A DNA stretch of 64,000 nucleotides from CAVWCQ01 sp963753545 (GCA_963753545.1 CAVWCQ010000008.1:1984001-2048000); one strand, 5' to 3'. Counted from the first letter of the stretch, positions 26,479 through 35,633 are shown. Numbers and translations: made by a program. Notes: generated from the sequence alone by a model not told the origin.

Positions 26479-27402
26479 TTAAGCCAGATACAGGATGATA
26501 CCGGCGGCCAGCCCATAAACAACGACAGTGGCCAGCAGCGGCATATCTTTAAACAGCAGTTCATCGGGGGCGCTGCCTTCGCCGCGCACATGGATCAGGT
26601 ATAAATAGCGAAAAATGCCATAGAGGACAATCGGCGCGGTCAGCAGCATCCAGTAGCCGCTGCTGCGAATCGTCTGGGATTCAATCGTGTAGAGGATATA
26701 GGTCAGCACGCAGCCTGTCGTCACCATCCGCAGCATATCGTCTAGCAGCGGCATGTTGTAATCTTTATAGGTGTCACGGTGGCTTTCTGCCCCATCCGCC
26801 AGCAGCAGCAGTTCCTGGCGGCGTTTGCCAACGGCGAGAAAGAGCGCCAGCAGTCCGACGCAGACATAGAGCCAGGGCGAGAAGTTGGCGATGTGAATGA
26901 CGACGATCCCGGCGACGGTGCGCAAGACAAATCCCGCCGCAATGGCGAAGACGTCCATAATCACGATATTTTTGAGCCAGAACGAGTAGACAAGCTGAAG
27001 GGCGATATATCCCGCCAGGACAGCCGCCAGAGGTAAACTGTAGGACAGGGCGATGCCGATGGTGATAAAGGGCAGAATGACAGCAGCGACGATGGCCCAC
27101 GATTTCGGCAGCAAACCGGACGGCAGAGGACGATTACGCTTTTTGGGATGGAGTTTGTCTCGTTCGAGGTCCACCAGATCGTTGACGATGTAGATACTCC
27201 CGGCGGCGAGGCACAGCAGGAAAAAGGCCAGGATCACACGCGCCAGCGGTTCCTTGTCCAGAAGCTGCTTGTCAAACAGGATTCCGGCAAAGACAAACCC
27301 GTTCTTCGTCCACTGTTTGGGGCGCATTGTCATGATCAAGCCGCGTATGGGGGCAGGGACGGTGATCCAAATCTGTTTAAGAGGTGTTTTTACCACTTCC
27401 AT
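26479..27402 (-). CDS. UbiA-family prenyl-phosphate phosphoribosyltransferase-like enzyme
   Basis: 307 residues with about eight transmembrane helices. The first Asp-rich motif is NDLVDLERDKLHPKKRNRPL. The second region is VIMDVFAIAAGFVLRTVAG, and KRRQELLLLADGAESHR lies in a later loop. This combination is typical of decaprenyl-phosphate phosphoribosyltransferase (DPPR synthase), which makes decaprenylphosphoryl-phosphoribose for cell-envelope pentoses. Other UbiA substrates cannot be excluded. The adjacent mevalonate kinase fits polyprenyl metabolism. Confidence 0.85.
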   Translation of the reverse strand: MEVVKTPLKQIWITVPAPIRGLIMTMRPKQWTKNGFVFAGILFDKQLLDKEPLARVILAFFLLCLAAGSIYIVNDLVDLERDKLHPKKRNRPLPSGLLPKSWAIVAAVILPFITIGIALSYSLPLAAVLAGYIALQLVYSFWLKNIVIMDVFAIAAGFVLRTVAGIVVIHIANFSPWLYVCVGLLALFLAVGKRRQELLLLADGAESHRDTYKDYNMPLLDDMLRMVTTGCVLTYILYTIESQTIRSSGYWMLLTAPIVLYGIFRYLYLIHVRGEGSAPDELLFKDMPLLATVVVYGLAAGIILYLA

Positions 27403-27466
27403 GGCATTCTACCCGGTATAATTAGCGAATACCGAATTATATCAGCAAACTGGCATCGGGTGAAAA

Positions 27467-28297
27467 ATGACGGAAAAGGTGCGTCTTGACGTGCTGCTGT
27501 CGGATCGGGGATTGGCTCCCAGCCGGGAAGCAGCGCGGCGAATGATTATGGCAGGTGAAGTCCGTGTCGAAGGGGAAATCCGCGACAAGCCCGGTGTGCG
27601 CGTTCCGGCAGACGCCCGGCTGAACGTGCGGCAGGCTCCACGTTTTGTCAGCCGCGGCGGCGAGAAACTGGCGGCGGCGCTCGACGCCTTCCCGCTGACC
27701 GTGGCTGGGCGCATTTGTGCCGATGTAGGAGCGAGCACGGGCGGCTTCACCGACTGCCTGCTGCAATATGGCGCGGCGAAAATATTCGCTATTGATGTCG
27801 GCTACGGGCAGTTGGATTACAAGCTGCGGCGCGATGAGCGCGTGGTCGTGCTGGAACGGACAAACGCCCGCTATGTGGAACACCTGGAGCAGCCCGTGAG
27901 TCTGGTTGTGGTGGACGCTTCCTTTATCTCGCTGCGGCTGCTGCTGCCCGTTTTTCGTGCCTGGTTAGATGCCGAGCCGCTCGGCGTGATCGCGCTGGTT
28001 AAACCGCAGTTTGAAGCGGGCAAGGGACAGGTGGGGAAGGGGGGTGTCGTTCGCGATCCAGCGCTGCACCGTCATGTGCTGCACGAAGTTCTCTCGGCAG
28101 CGATGGAAGATGGGTACAGCGTGCGGGAATTGATCCCATCACCGCTCAAAGGTCCAGCGGGGAATATTGAATTCCTGGTGTGGCTCTCGACGCTACCGCT
28201 GGCACCCGAACCCGATCTGGATCAGCTTATTGGATCGGCGGTTGAAGCCAGTTTGCGCCTTAATGCAAACTCGGCTGAAGAATCTGAATCTGAATGA
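27467..28297 (+). CDS. tlyA: TlyA-family rRNA 2'-O-methyltransferase
   Basis: 276 residues. An N-terminal S4 RNA-binding domain (RLDVLLSDRGLAPSREAARR) leads to a Rossmann methyltransferase: FVSRGGEKLAAALDAF, SAM loop ADVGASTGGFTDCLLQYGA, VVVDASFISL and LVKPQFEAGKGQVGKGGVV. Family members methylate ribose of cytidines in 16S and 23S rRNA; some also have haemolysin-like activity. The last 38 bases overlap the convergent receiver-domain gene. Confidence 0.95.
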   Translation: MTEKVRLDVLLSDRGLAPSREAARRMIMAGEVRVEGEIRDKPGVRVPADARLNVRQAPRFVSRGGEKLAAALDAFPLTVAGRICADVGASTGGFTDCLLQYGAAKIFAIDVGYGQLDYKLRRDERVVVLERTNARYVEHLEQPVSLVVVDASFISLRLLLPVFRAWLDAEPLGVIALVKPQFEAGKGQVGKGGVVRDPALHRHVLHEVLSAAMEDGYSVRELIPSPLKGPAGNIEFLVWLSTLPLAPEPDLDQLIGSAVEASLRLNANSAEESESE

Positions 28298-28658
28298 GTT
28301 CCTCGATATCCTGATAGTGGAGCGGCTTCGGCAAAAAGGTCGTGCAGCCCGCTCCCAACGCGGCAGTTCTGTCGCTTGGACTCGCATATTCAGCGATGCC
28401 CACAATAACACTCTTTTTACAGAGTGGATGTTGGCGAAGACTGCGGACGATGTCGAGCGCGGTATGCGGCGGTGTCGACATCCTGAGATCGATGAATACG
28501 AGATCGGGGCGTTCTCCTGGAATTCGTTCCAGCGCATCGGGAGCGGACTGATAGGCCTGTACGGTATTGGTGATACCCTGCGCCGTGAGCAAGACGGAAA
28601 TTTGCTCAAAGGCGAAGATGCTACGATTATCCGTTGCAACAAATGCGATGTATATCAT
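28260..28658 (-). CDS. Single-domain response regulator (CheY-like receiver)
   Basis: 132 residues from ATG 28658 with a G-rich run just upstream. Phosphoacceptor Asp in RPDLVFIDLRMSTPP and the conserved Lys in TTFLPKPLHYQDIEELI are visible. The N-terminal acidic pair is weak (VATDNRS). There is no output domain, so it would act by protein contact. It converges on tlyA and overlaps its 3' end by 38 bases, which is unusual and may allow antisense interference. Confidence 0.8.
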   Translation of the reverse strand: MIYIAFVATDNRSIFAFEQISVLLTAQGITNTVQAYQSAPDALERIPGERPDLVFIDLRMSTPPHTALDIVRSLRQHPLCKKSVIVGIAEYASPSDRTAALGAGCTTFLPKPLHYQDIEELIQIQILQPSLH

Positions 28659-28777
28659 AGGCCCCCGACCACGATGAGAATGCGTGCCAGCCTGCAAAAG
28701 CTAACCATTTACAAACCTAACAATACTCCAGCTTTGCCCGCTTGCCAAGAGGTTATTCTCAGAAAATACCGGCGGTG

Positions 28778-28783
28778 TATAAT
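28778..28783 (+). promoter_or_regulatory. Consensus -10 element for the FHA-rnc operon
   Basis: TATAAT matches the -10 consensus exactly and sits 39 bases before the FHA gene. No strong -35 is seen at 17 bases. A strong GGAGGAGG ribosome site follows just before ATG 28822. Confidence 0.6.
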
Positions 28784-28821
28784 AGGGATCAGGATTTCCT
28801 GAGGCGCGGAGGAGGTAGCTC

Positions 28822-29349
28822 ATGCAAGCGTGCCCGAATTGCGGCAAGCCGAATGCAGAAACGGATGCGTACTGCTATTCGTGCGGGCATATTTTACCCT
28901 CGACGATGCGGGATTTAATCGGCAGTACCAGCAAACTCGAGGATGCCTATCAAAAGCTGGAGCCGAAACGCCGCTGGGGGACCGCTTATTTTGACCAACA
29001 GGCCCGGCTCGTGCTGACCTTTCGGGAACCGGAACAACAACTGGTTGTCGAGGTGATGCGCGAACTGGTGTTGGGGCGGTCACACCAGGAACCCGGCGTT
29101 CCTGCCCCCGATGTTGACCTGACTCCCTATAAAGCGATTGAAAACGGGGTGTCTCGGCGGCATGTGGCGCTGGTCCGTGACCGCGAAACGATTGGTGTTA
29201 AGGACCTGGGCAGCGTAAATTATACGTATCTCAATGGGCAGCGCCTGATGGCCCACGAGACACGAATTTTGCGGGATAATGATGAACTTCGCCTTGGCCG
29301 ACTGGTGATACGTGTGAACTTTGTGGATCGCCCCTCAGCTGCCGAATAA
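28822..29349 (+). CDS. Zinc-ribbon and FHA-domain protein
   Basis: 175 residues. The N-terminal zinc ribbon reads CPNCGKPNAETDAYCYSC. An FHA domain, which binds phosphothreonine, covers about 75-170: LVLGRSHQE, a variable loop, NGVSRRHVALVRD, IGVKDLGSVNYTYLNGQRL and DELRLGRLVIRV. It leads an operon with rnc (18-base gap). The Ser/Thr kinase near 58 kb shows that phosphothreonine signalling exists in this genome, but no direct link is visible. Confidence 0.92.
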   Translation: MQACPNCGKPNAETDAYCYSCGHILPSTMRDLIGSTSKLEDAYQKLEPKRRWGTAYFDQQARLVLTFREPEQQLVVEVMRELVLGRSHQEPGVPAPDVDLTPYKAIENGVSRRHVALVRDRETIGVKDLGSVNYTYLNGQRLMAHETRILRDNDELRLGRLVIRVNFVDRPSAAE

Positions 29350-29367
29350 AAAGGGTGTATAGACCGG

Positions 29368-30081
29368 ATGAGTGATATTACTTCAATTCAAGAGCGGCTT
29401 GGTGTCAAGTTTCAAGACCTCTCTCTCCTGCAGCGTGCGCTCACACACCGCTCTTACCTCAATGAACATCCAGAACACGCTCTCGAAGATAACGAACGGC
29501 TGGAATTTTTTGGTGACGCCGTGCTGGATTTTATTGCTGGGGCATGGCTTTATCACCGCTTTCCAGAGATGGACGAAGGCCGCCTGACGCGCCTGAGGGC
29601 CGGGCTGGTCCGCACGGAGACGCTGGCCCGCTTTGCCGGGCGCTTCCGGCTGGGCGATGCGCTCCTGCTGGGACGCGGCGAGGATGATTCGGGCGGGCGG
29701 GGGCGGCGCAAGAACCTGTGCGGCGCTTTCGAGGCGCTGGTGGGCGCGCTTTACCTGGACCAGGGCATGGAGGCCGCGCGGGAATTTGTCGAACCGCTGT
29801 TTGGCCCCGCGCTCGATGATATCCTCAACCGGACGGGCGATAAGGACGCCAAGAGCCTGCTCCAGGAGTGGAGCCAGGCGCTGCTCGGGCAGACCCCCGT
29901 TTACCGCACCGTGTCCAGCCAGGGGCCGGATCACGCCAAAGAATTTACGGTGGCAGTGGTGATCGGCTCGACCATCTGCGGCACGGGAACGGGCTACAGC
30001 AAGCAGACAGCGGCTCAGGCTGCCGCGCACAAAGCCCTCGAAGCCGTCGAAGCGGGTGACATCATCTTTGACCCGGAATAA
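29368..30081 (+). CDS. rnc: Ribonuclease III
   Basis: 237 residues. Cleaves double-stranded RNA in rRNA and mRNA processing. The catalytic signature is NERLEFFGDAVLDFIAG with a second metal-binding stretch LCGAFEALVGALYLDQG. The C-terminal dsRNA-binding domain starts at DAKSLLQEWSQALLGQ and ends in KQTAAQAAAHKALEAVE. The end overlaps the next gene by 26 bases. Confidence 0.97.
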   Translation: MSDITSIQERLGVKFQDLSLLQRALTHRSYLNEHPEHALEDNERLEFFGDAVLDFIAGAWLYHRFPEMDEGRLTRLRAGLVRTETLARFAGRFRLGDALLLGRGEDDSGGRGRRKNLCGAFEALVGALYLDQGMEAAREFVEPLFGPALDDILNRTGDKDAKSLLQEWSQALLGQTPVYRTVSSQGPDHAKEFTVAVVIGSTICGTGTGYSKQTAAQAAAHKALEAVEAGDIIFDPE

Positions 30082-30919
30082 GCGCCTCTTGATCACCGGG
30101 GCCAGCGGCACATTGGGCGGCCCTCTCAGCGCGCGGGCGGCCCAGGCTGGACTGGATGTGACTGCCGCGTACTTTTCGCGCCCGGAGCGTATTCGTGCCG
30201 GAACACCCATTTACCTCGATCTGCGGGAAGCGGACGCGGTTCAGGCGGTTATGGAGCAGGTCCGGCCCGATGTGGTCATTCACGCGGCGGTAACCGAACG
30301 CAGCGGAACAGGTTACGACAGCGCGATCCGGCTCTCCGCTCGGACGGTCGCCCAGGCTGCCGCTGAGACGGGCACGCGACTGATCGCGCTCTCCACCGAC
30401 CTCGTTTTTGATGGGACGCTGCCCGTTTATAGGGAAGACAGCCCACCGCAACCGATGGCTAACAGCCTCTATGGCCTCGCCAAAGCGGACGCGGAGCGCA
30501 CGATTCGGGCGTTGTATCCCCATGCGCTGATCGTCCGTACCAGCCTGATCTACGACTTTGATCCGCAGAATGCACAGGTCGGTTGGATGATCGCGGCCCT
30601 GGAACGCGGCGAGACGCTGCGCCTGTTCGGTGACCAAATTCGCTGCCCGATCTGGGTCTGGAATCTGGCGGACGCGCTGCTTGAACTGGCAGAGGGTGAT
30701 CACGCCGGGTTTCTGAACGTTGTCGGACCGGAACCGATGAGCCGTTATGCACTCGGCACGGCTCTGCTGCGCGGCCTGGGCATCGAAGGGCAGGTGATCG
30801 AGACGGCTGCGCCGGATACCGCGCCGAAGAGTCTGGTGCTGAGCGTGGATCGGGCGCGAGCGATCCTCAAAATACCGTTGCTGACCATCGAGGAGGCGAT
30901 GCTTTTCGCCCAGAGTTAG
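30056..30919 (+). CDS. RmlD-like NAD(P)-dependent reductase (extended SDR)
   Basis: 287 residues from GTG 30056, inside the end of rnc. Nucleotide-binding loop LLITGASGTLGGPLSARAA, LIALSTDLVFDG with the catalytic Ser/Thr, and the YxxxK pair in SLYGLAKADAERTIR. This matches dTDP-4-dehydrorhamnose reductase and related sugar epimerase/reductases. No rml genes are adjacent, so the sugar-nucleotide substrate is uncertain. Confidence 0.88.
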   Translation: MTSSLTRNKRLLITGASGTLGGPLSARAAQAGLDVTAAYFSRPERIRAGTPIYLDLREADAVQAVMEQVRPDVVIHAAVTERSGTGYDSAIRLSARTVAQAAAETGTRLIALSTDLVFDGTLPVYREDSPPQPMANSLYGLAKADAERTIRALYPHALIVRTSLIYDFDPQNAQVGWMIAALERGETLRLFGDQIRCPIWVWNLADALLELAEGDHAGFLNVVGPEPMSRYALGTALLRGLGIEGQVIETAAPDTAPKSLVLSVDRARAILKIPLLTIEEAMLFAQS

Positions 30920-31396
30920 CGTACCACTAACAAACGTTTTGAAAAAATTAGTTGATCACTTCGCCGTCGTGGCGATCTGTCTACCCCCCCCTTTTCGGTT
31001 TCACGACTAACCGTTTTCTAACCGCCTGCCTACTTTCAAAATCGCCTCATATTCGGAGAAGGGTATTACAGGGTGAGACAGGTAAAAGCCCGCTTGGGCG
31101 TCTGGTAATCCGCCCCTATACGTAGGATACACCCACTCTGCCCTCTAAAATACTCCTTTAAAGTTGAACTTTAAGTACTATTTTGGAGAAATTGGTTAAC
31201 AATATTCCTGCCTATAAAAACGGGTGCAGCGGTTCGGCTGCGCCTGCCCGCAAACAGCAGACGAAGAAGTGTTAAGTTCAGAAATAAGCGTTGCGGGCCG
31301 CGGGGGGAAGGGAGAAACGGTTTAGAAGGTAAACCATCACCAGCTTAAATTGACAGAAATGGGGCGCTGCTTGCCGCGCCCCTACGGAAAAAACGT
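30920..31396. other. Convergent intergenic region with regulatory module and hairpins
   Basis: This 477-base gap lies between two converging genes and has no plausible ORF. It holds a -10 plus operator module (31146-31174), a GC hairpin near 31223-31250 (GCAGC/GCTGC arms) and a hairpin with GGGGCGC (31361-31367) and GCGCCCC (31376-31382) arms just past the acetyltransferase stop. A promoter here has no obvious gene to serve. Confidence 0.6.
31146..31174 (+). promoter_or_regulatory. Orphan -10 plus palindromic operator, copy 1
   Basis: TAAAAT (31146-31151) is followed by TACTCC and then the perfect palindrome TTAAAGTTgAACTTTAA (31158-31174). A near copy in the same arrangement precedes the URO-D gene at 49236-49264 on the other strand. 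Similarity covers about 45 bases, including the -10 and text beyond the palindrome. It looks like the binding site of one shared regulator. Confidence 0.6.
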
Positions 31397-32668
31397 TTAG
31401 TAGATGGTGTGGATGTAGGCGCTCGTCTTGGGGAAGAGCACCGAAACCAGGTTAAATGCCTCGCCCCAGGCCATCAGGTCCGGGAAGATTTCGCGGAGTT
31501 CCTCGACGGTGCGGTGGCCCACGACAAGCTGGGTAAAGACGTCTGGCGGGAAGCAGATCATGCCTTCCCAGGGTTGGAAGCCGGTGGAGTTCACAGTGGT
31601 GATTTTCCCCTGTTCAAAGACAAGCTCATAGGTCTGACGGTACAGGTTAATCCCGACGTTTTGCGTCAGTCCGGCGAATGGGCTGGCGGCGATGCGGCGC
31701 TCGAACAGCGGGATCATGGTCCGCAGCAGGCGCGCGGGATCGGGAATGTGAATTTGCCAGCCATAGTAGCCGTCGAAGTGCGCTTCTAACGCTTTCGCGA
31801 CCTGGACAAGCACGGCGCTGGGCGGCAGGGCAAACCGAATGTACGGGTTTTTACCGCGCTCGACCGCCAATTCCTTCAGATGGCGGAACAGGGGTGCGAC
31901 GTGGGCAAAGTTGAAACGGGACGCTTCACAGACGGTCAGGCCGGAGCCAAAGCCGAATTTTTCGATGCGCACGTACCCCGCGACCTCGCCGGACGGCGCG
32001 AACATCAGCAGGGTATCGGACCCGTTCGCTGTGTCTGACTTGCGCTCGATCAGGTAGCGCCAGATGTCGGCCTCGCGCACAGCCGAGATATTGAGATCGC
32101 GGGTGGCATCTGCGTAGAAGTCCATCAGGAGCGGGATGTCGCCCACAGTGGCGTCGCGGAAGGTGTAGACGGGCGCATTCTCAGCGGCTGTTGGGATTTG
32201 ATGCAGCGGCAGATGCCAGCCGCCTTCCAGGGGCAGGGCGTATTCGTAGCCGAACTGGCGGTAATAATACGGGATGCCCTGAATCTGGCTCAGATCGTAT
32301 TCGCCCTCAGCCAACATTTCCTTAAAGTGATCCACCAGAGCGCGGATCAGGCCGCGATTGCGGTACTCGGGCAGTGTGCCGACGATGCCCATCTCGCCCA
32401 TCTTGAGTTCGATTTCGTCAAAGCGCCAGCGCCAGGGCAGCAGGCAAATGGACGAGACGATTTCCCCGGTGGATTCGTCTTCCACATAAATGAAATCTTC
32501 CGGGCGGGCGGTGGGGTGGTGCAGCATCAGCGCTTCGGTGATCACGCCGACCTGTTTATCGCCGTGAATTAAAGCGTTAAAGGTGCTGAGGCGCGGCGCG
32601 TCTTCGGCGGTGGCGTGCTTCAGCACCAGATGATTGCCTAATGATTTGGCGTATTGTGTTTGAACCAT
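31397..32668 (-). CDS. Eis-like GNAT acetyltransferase with C-terminal SCP2-like domain
   Basis: 423 residues. The first GNAT domain (about 15-150) includes the acetyl-CoA loop MGIVGTLPEYRNRGLIRALV. A second GNAT-like region (160-300) and an SCP2-type C-terminal domain (about 310-415) complete the Eis architecture. Eis proteins acetylate amines, including aminoglycosides, and lysines. The substrate here is unknown. The frame is intact and the C-terminus ends in a Tyr (AYIHTIY), as in Eis proteins where the C-terminal carboxylate is catalytic (family knowledge). Confidence 0.82.
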   Translation of the reverse strand: MVQTQYAKSLGNHLVLKHATAEDAPRLSTFNALIHGDKQVGVITEALMLHHPTARPEDFIYVEDESTGEIVSSICLLPWRWRFDEIELKMGEMGIVGTLPEYRNRGLIRALVDHFKEMLAEGEYDLSQIQGIPYYYRQFGYEYALPLEGGWHLPLHQIPTAAENAPVYTFRDATVGDIPLLMDFYADATRDLNISAVREADIWRYLIERKSDTANGSDTLLMFAPSGEVAGYVRIEKFGFGSGLTVCEASRFNFAHVAPLFRHLKELAVERGKNPYIRFALPPSAVLVQVAKALEAHFDGYYGWQIHIPDPARLLRTMIPLFERRIAASPFAGLTQNVGINLYRQTYELVFEQGKITTVNSTGFQPWEGMICFPPDVFTQLVVGHRTVEELREIFPDLMAWGEAFNLVSVLFPKTSAYIHTIY

Positions 32669-32966
32669 CGGAACTTCCTTCGCGTGATCATAAACGACAG
32701 CAGAATGCAGTGCCAGTGAACGGGTGAATCAAATTGATACACGGCAGATTACCCTGTTTTGGAATATGCAATTGATAGGTGGTGGACTCGTAACGCAAAA
32801 CTACCACGTTTCTAAAGACGATCAGAAACGCGCCGATCAGGAGCAACGGTGTGCCGGATGTGTGGTCCCGGCTAGAGGACTTGGGCCATAGTTGTTGTAA
32901 CCATGTGCTCTATTTTAGGGGGCAGGGCGCGGCGCGTCAAGGGGAAAAAACAAAAGCAAAAGCAGA

Positions 32967-33125
32967 TTTCACCGCGGAGGACGCGGAGAACGCGGAGAAA
33001 AGCAAGAGAAAGAACAATAAGAGAAAAACAGATTTCACCGCAAAGGTCGCAAAGAGCGCAAAGGAAAAGCAAGAGAAAGAAAAAAGAATATATTTTACCG
33101 CGGAGAAAAGCAGGAGAAAAACAAA
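32967..33125. repeat. Degenerate repeats of the ACCGCGGAG / ACCGCAAAG type
   Basis: Three blocks begin TTTCACCGC or TTTTACCGC (about 32968, 33033 and 33095). The first two continue with spaced CGCGGAG or CGCAAAG units, and A/G-rich spacers such as AAAAGCAAGAGAAAG separate them. Both strands stay open but give low-complexity peptides. The rest of the 32669-33177 gap shows no gene. Confidence 0.7.
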
Positions 33126-33177
33126 AATGGCGCGGTTCGTACAAGCAAGCCGCGCCCGTGCGGGACGAGATATGTTT

Positions 33178-35562
33178 TTAGGATGGGCAGACGAGACCGG
33201 GACGGCGGCCTACCTCGACAATGCCGGAACGATGATCGGAAGTGTCGGCGGCTTCCTGGCTCTGATCAACCATCGCCTTACTGAGCGGCAGATTGAACAC
33301 CCACAAATAGTCGTAGCGGGCGGCGGTCCCGTTGACCAGATAAACCGTGTTGGACTCTTCCAGGCGCAGCCCCGCGAACGGGTCTTGCAGACCCATTTTG
33401 TACAGGTCGCCATAGAGCGGCGAAGCAGGATCGGGCGCGTAGTTAAACGTGCCGCCCAACATGATCCGGCTCTTCCAATCGGGCGCATGGTGGGACGCGA
33501 TCCAGTTCATCATCGAGTCAAGCTGCTTACGCTGATCCTGCTCCGATTCGGGAATCGGTTGGCCATTTTTCGAGGCGACACGGAAGCCCAACCAGACATT
33601 ATAGACATGCAGATCGCCCATTTCGGCGGCGATTGGATCGGCTATAGACTTTTCGGGATTGAGGGTGACGTGCATCACGGCAGCCTGATTGCCTTCACTG
33701 GGCAGCAGCCGTCCTTCCACATCGTCAATCGGCACGCGGCTGAGTACGGCTAAGCCTTGCAGGGATTCATTCTGTGGGAAGTAGGCGGCTTCCATTTGCA
33801 GGCGGCGGGCCAACCACAGCACCTGATCCACACCAAAACTCGCCAGACGCCCGGTTTCGACCTCTTGCAGCAGGACGATATCGGCCCCGTTCGCCTCGAT
33901 CAACTCGGCGGCGCGTTCCAGATTCGGATCGAAAAACTGCGAATAGCCACCGTGCAAGATTGAAGGTCACGGCGCGCAGACAGTCGGGTCGAGACGGGCG
34001 CTGCACCGGATCTTCCCCGCGAAGGCCGCCCCCGCGAAACTCACGGCGAGGACGAGCACGAGCGTCGCCAGGGTGTTGATCGGACGCCCGCCGCGCCAGG
34101 GAATCCACTTGCGGGCCAGGATGATCGGTGTAGAGACCAGCAGCGCGGCGATGAGAGTCAGGGCAAGGCCCATCCCCCGGAAGGCGCGCAGAAAATCATC
34201 GACATTCTGGTAGGGGGCCGCAAAGTCGCGCACGTAGGCGTAGTCGTAGGTGAAGTTATCCCCCAGGGCAAGGGCCAGAAAGGACACGAGGCTGAACAGG
34301 ATCGTAAACCCGGTAAAGTTGCGGCGGGGCGTCCCGGTGGGGATGAGCCACCACAGCGTGAGACCGACCATAAACTGGGCGCAGATCAGAGCGATACCGG
34401 CCATGATGCCGTGATAGGTACGGCCCACGACGAGCAGCAGCCCCAGGAGCAGCATCCACAGCCAGCCGCGCCACGCGCCGTCGAACATCCCGGCAAAACG
34501 GCGGGCGATATCGCGCACTTCGGGAACGAGGGGCAGGGCGGTCGCCGTCAACAGCCAGGGGACCATCCCGGTATAGGAGGTTTCGGCAAGGCGGGCGATG
34601 ATGTTGGGCAGACCCAGCGACGTAAATTCCAGGTAGAAGGCCGCGCCCAAAGCCAGCCCGCCCCAGATGTTGAGCAGGCCGCGATTCGGCAGCGTATAGC
34701 CCGGTTCGCGCGTCTCCCAGCGTTCGAGATACCAGACCAGAAGGGAGAGAATGATCACAAAAATGGACACATTGGCGATCAGGACGCCGATCTCAATATC
34801 CAGGCCATTAACCAGAGTGAAGGTGTAATCGTTATTCCAGGTGTGATCCAGGGTGTTGCCCAAAACGCGGATGAGTTGATCGCCTGCCAGCCCGATCAGC
34901 AGGGCCATCGGGAGGAGGGAGGGGCGGCGAATGATGGTCAGGGCGAGATAAAGCAGACCCGCGCCGATCACCAGCGACCCAAACTCGACGGCGAAATCGG
35001 GCGTTTGCACGGCAGCGGATCGGCCCAGCGCGACCAGGATCACCGCCAACGGGAAACTGAGCCGCCAGCGCCCGATGATCAGGGCCAGGAGAGGCAGAGC
35101 TAACATCACCGCCAGGACGATCAGTTCGTAACGGACTTCACTCGCTTCGATAAAGCCGGGAACGCCGCGAATGGCATCGATGTTTGGCGAACGTCCCACG
35201 AGATCGGCGCTGCTGGCGTGGGCATAGACCGTGGCATAAACGAAGCGCACGGCCTGGACAAAAAACAGGCCCACGATCCCGGCTTCCAGCGGGCGGAAGA
35301 TATGGCCCAGCAGGTAATGCACACCGCCCAGGCGCGGCTCCGGCGGCATATCCTCATCGAATCGTTCGAGCAGGTGCGTGTGGTCGGGCAGCAGAATCCA
35401 GAGGGGAACCAGCAGCAGAAGATTGCCCACCGCACCGACGATCAGGCCCGTAAACGCGCCCGATGCCGGGTTGTGCCCCTTGTCGCTGTAAACAATTGGT
35501 GTGCTTGCCAGTCCTATCAGCGCGCCCGACAAAACCCAAAGAGCGAGAAAAACGAACTCCAT
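33178..35562 (-). CDS. Cwh43-like polytopic membrane protein with C-terminal EEP domain, frameshifted
   Basis: The N-terminal part (35562 to about 34020, some 510 codons) has about 14 hydrophobic helices. The C-terminal part is an endonuclease/exonuclease/phosphatase fold: RAVTFNL then HGGYSQFFDPN (catalytic Asn), IVLLQEVETG (Glu), HVYNVWLGFR, RYDYLWVFNL and SDHRSG. The catalytic text AVTFNL is in another frame, implying one shift near 34000-34030 and one extra base near 33955. The usual GDFN is GTFN here, losing an expected catalytic Asp. TM plus EEP recalls eukaryotic Cwh43/PGAP2-interacting proteins. If the shifts are real, there would be two separate genes. Confidence 0.7.
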
Positions 35563-35605
35563 GATGCACCTCGTTGGCGATGTGCCCAGTTATTTTAGGC
35601 CACCA

Positions 35606-35633
35606 GGGGATATCCCCTTCACACCCCGAAACC
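35606..35633. repeat. Dispersed copy of the GGGG-hairpin ACACCCC element
   Basis: GGGGATATCCCC (35606-35617) is a perfect palindrome followed by TTCACACCCCGAAA. This resembles the start of each tandem unit at 57.5 kb (GGGGGAGATCCCCC then TAACACCCCAAAA). It lies between the Cwh43-like gene and the amidohydrolase gene, both of which start nearby. Confidence 0.5.

Noticed and set aside
33967..33975. TGA between the membrane and EEP ORFs as a recoded (selenocysteine) codon
   Set aside because: The conserved text AVTFNL is readable only in another frame at this point, so shifts explain the stop better; no SECIS-like element or Sec machinery was seen.
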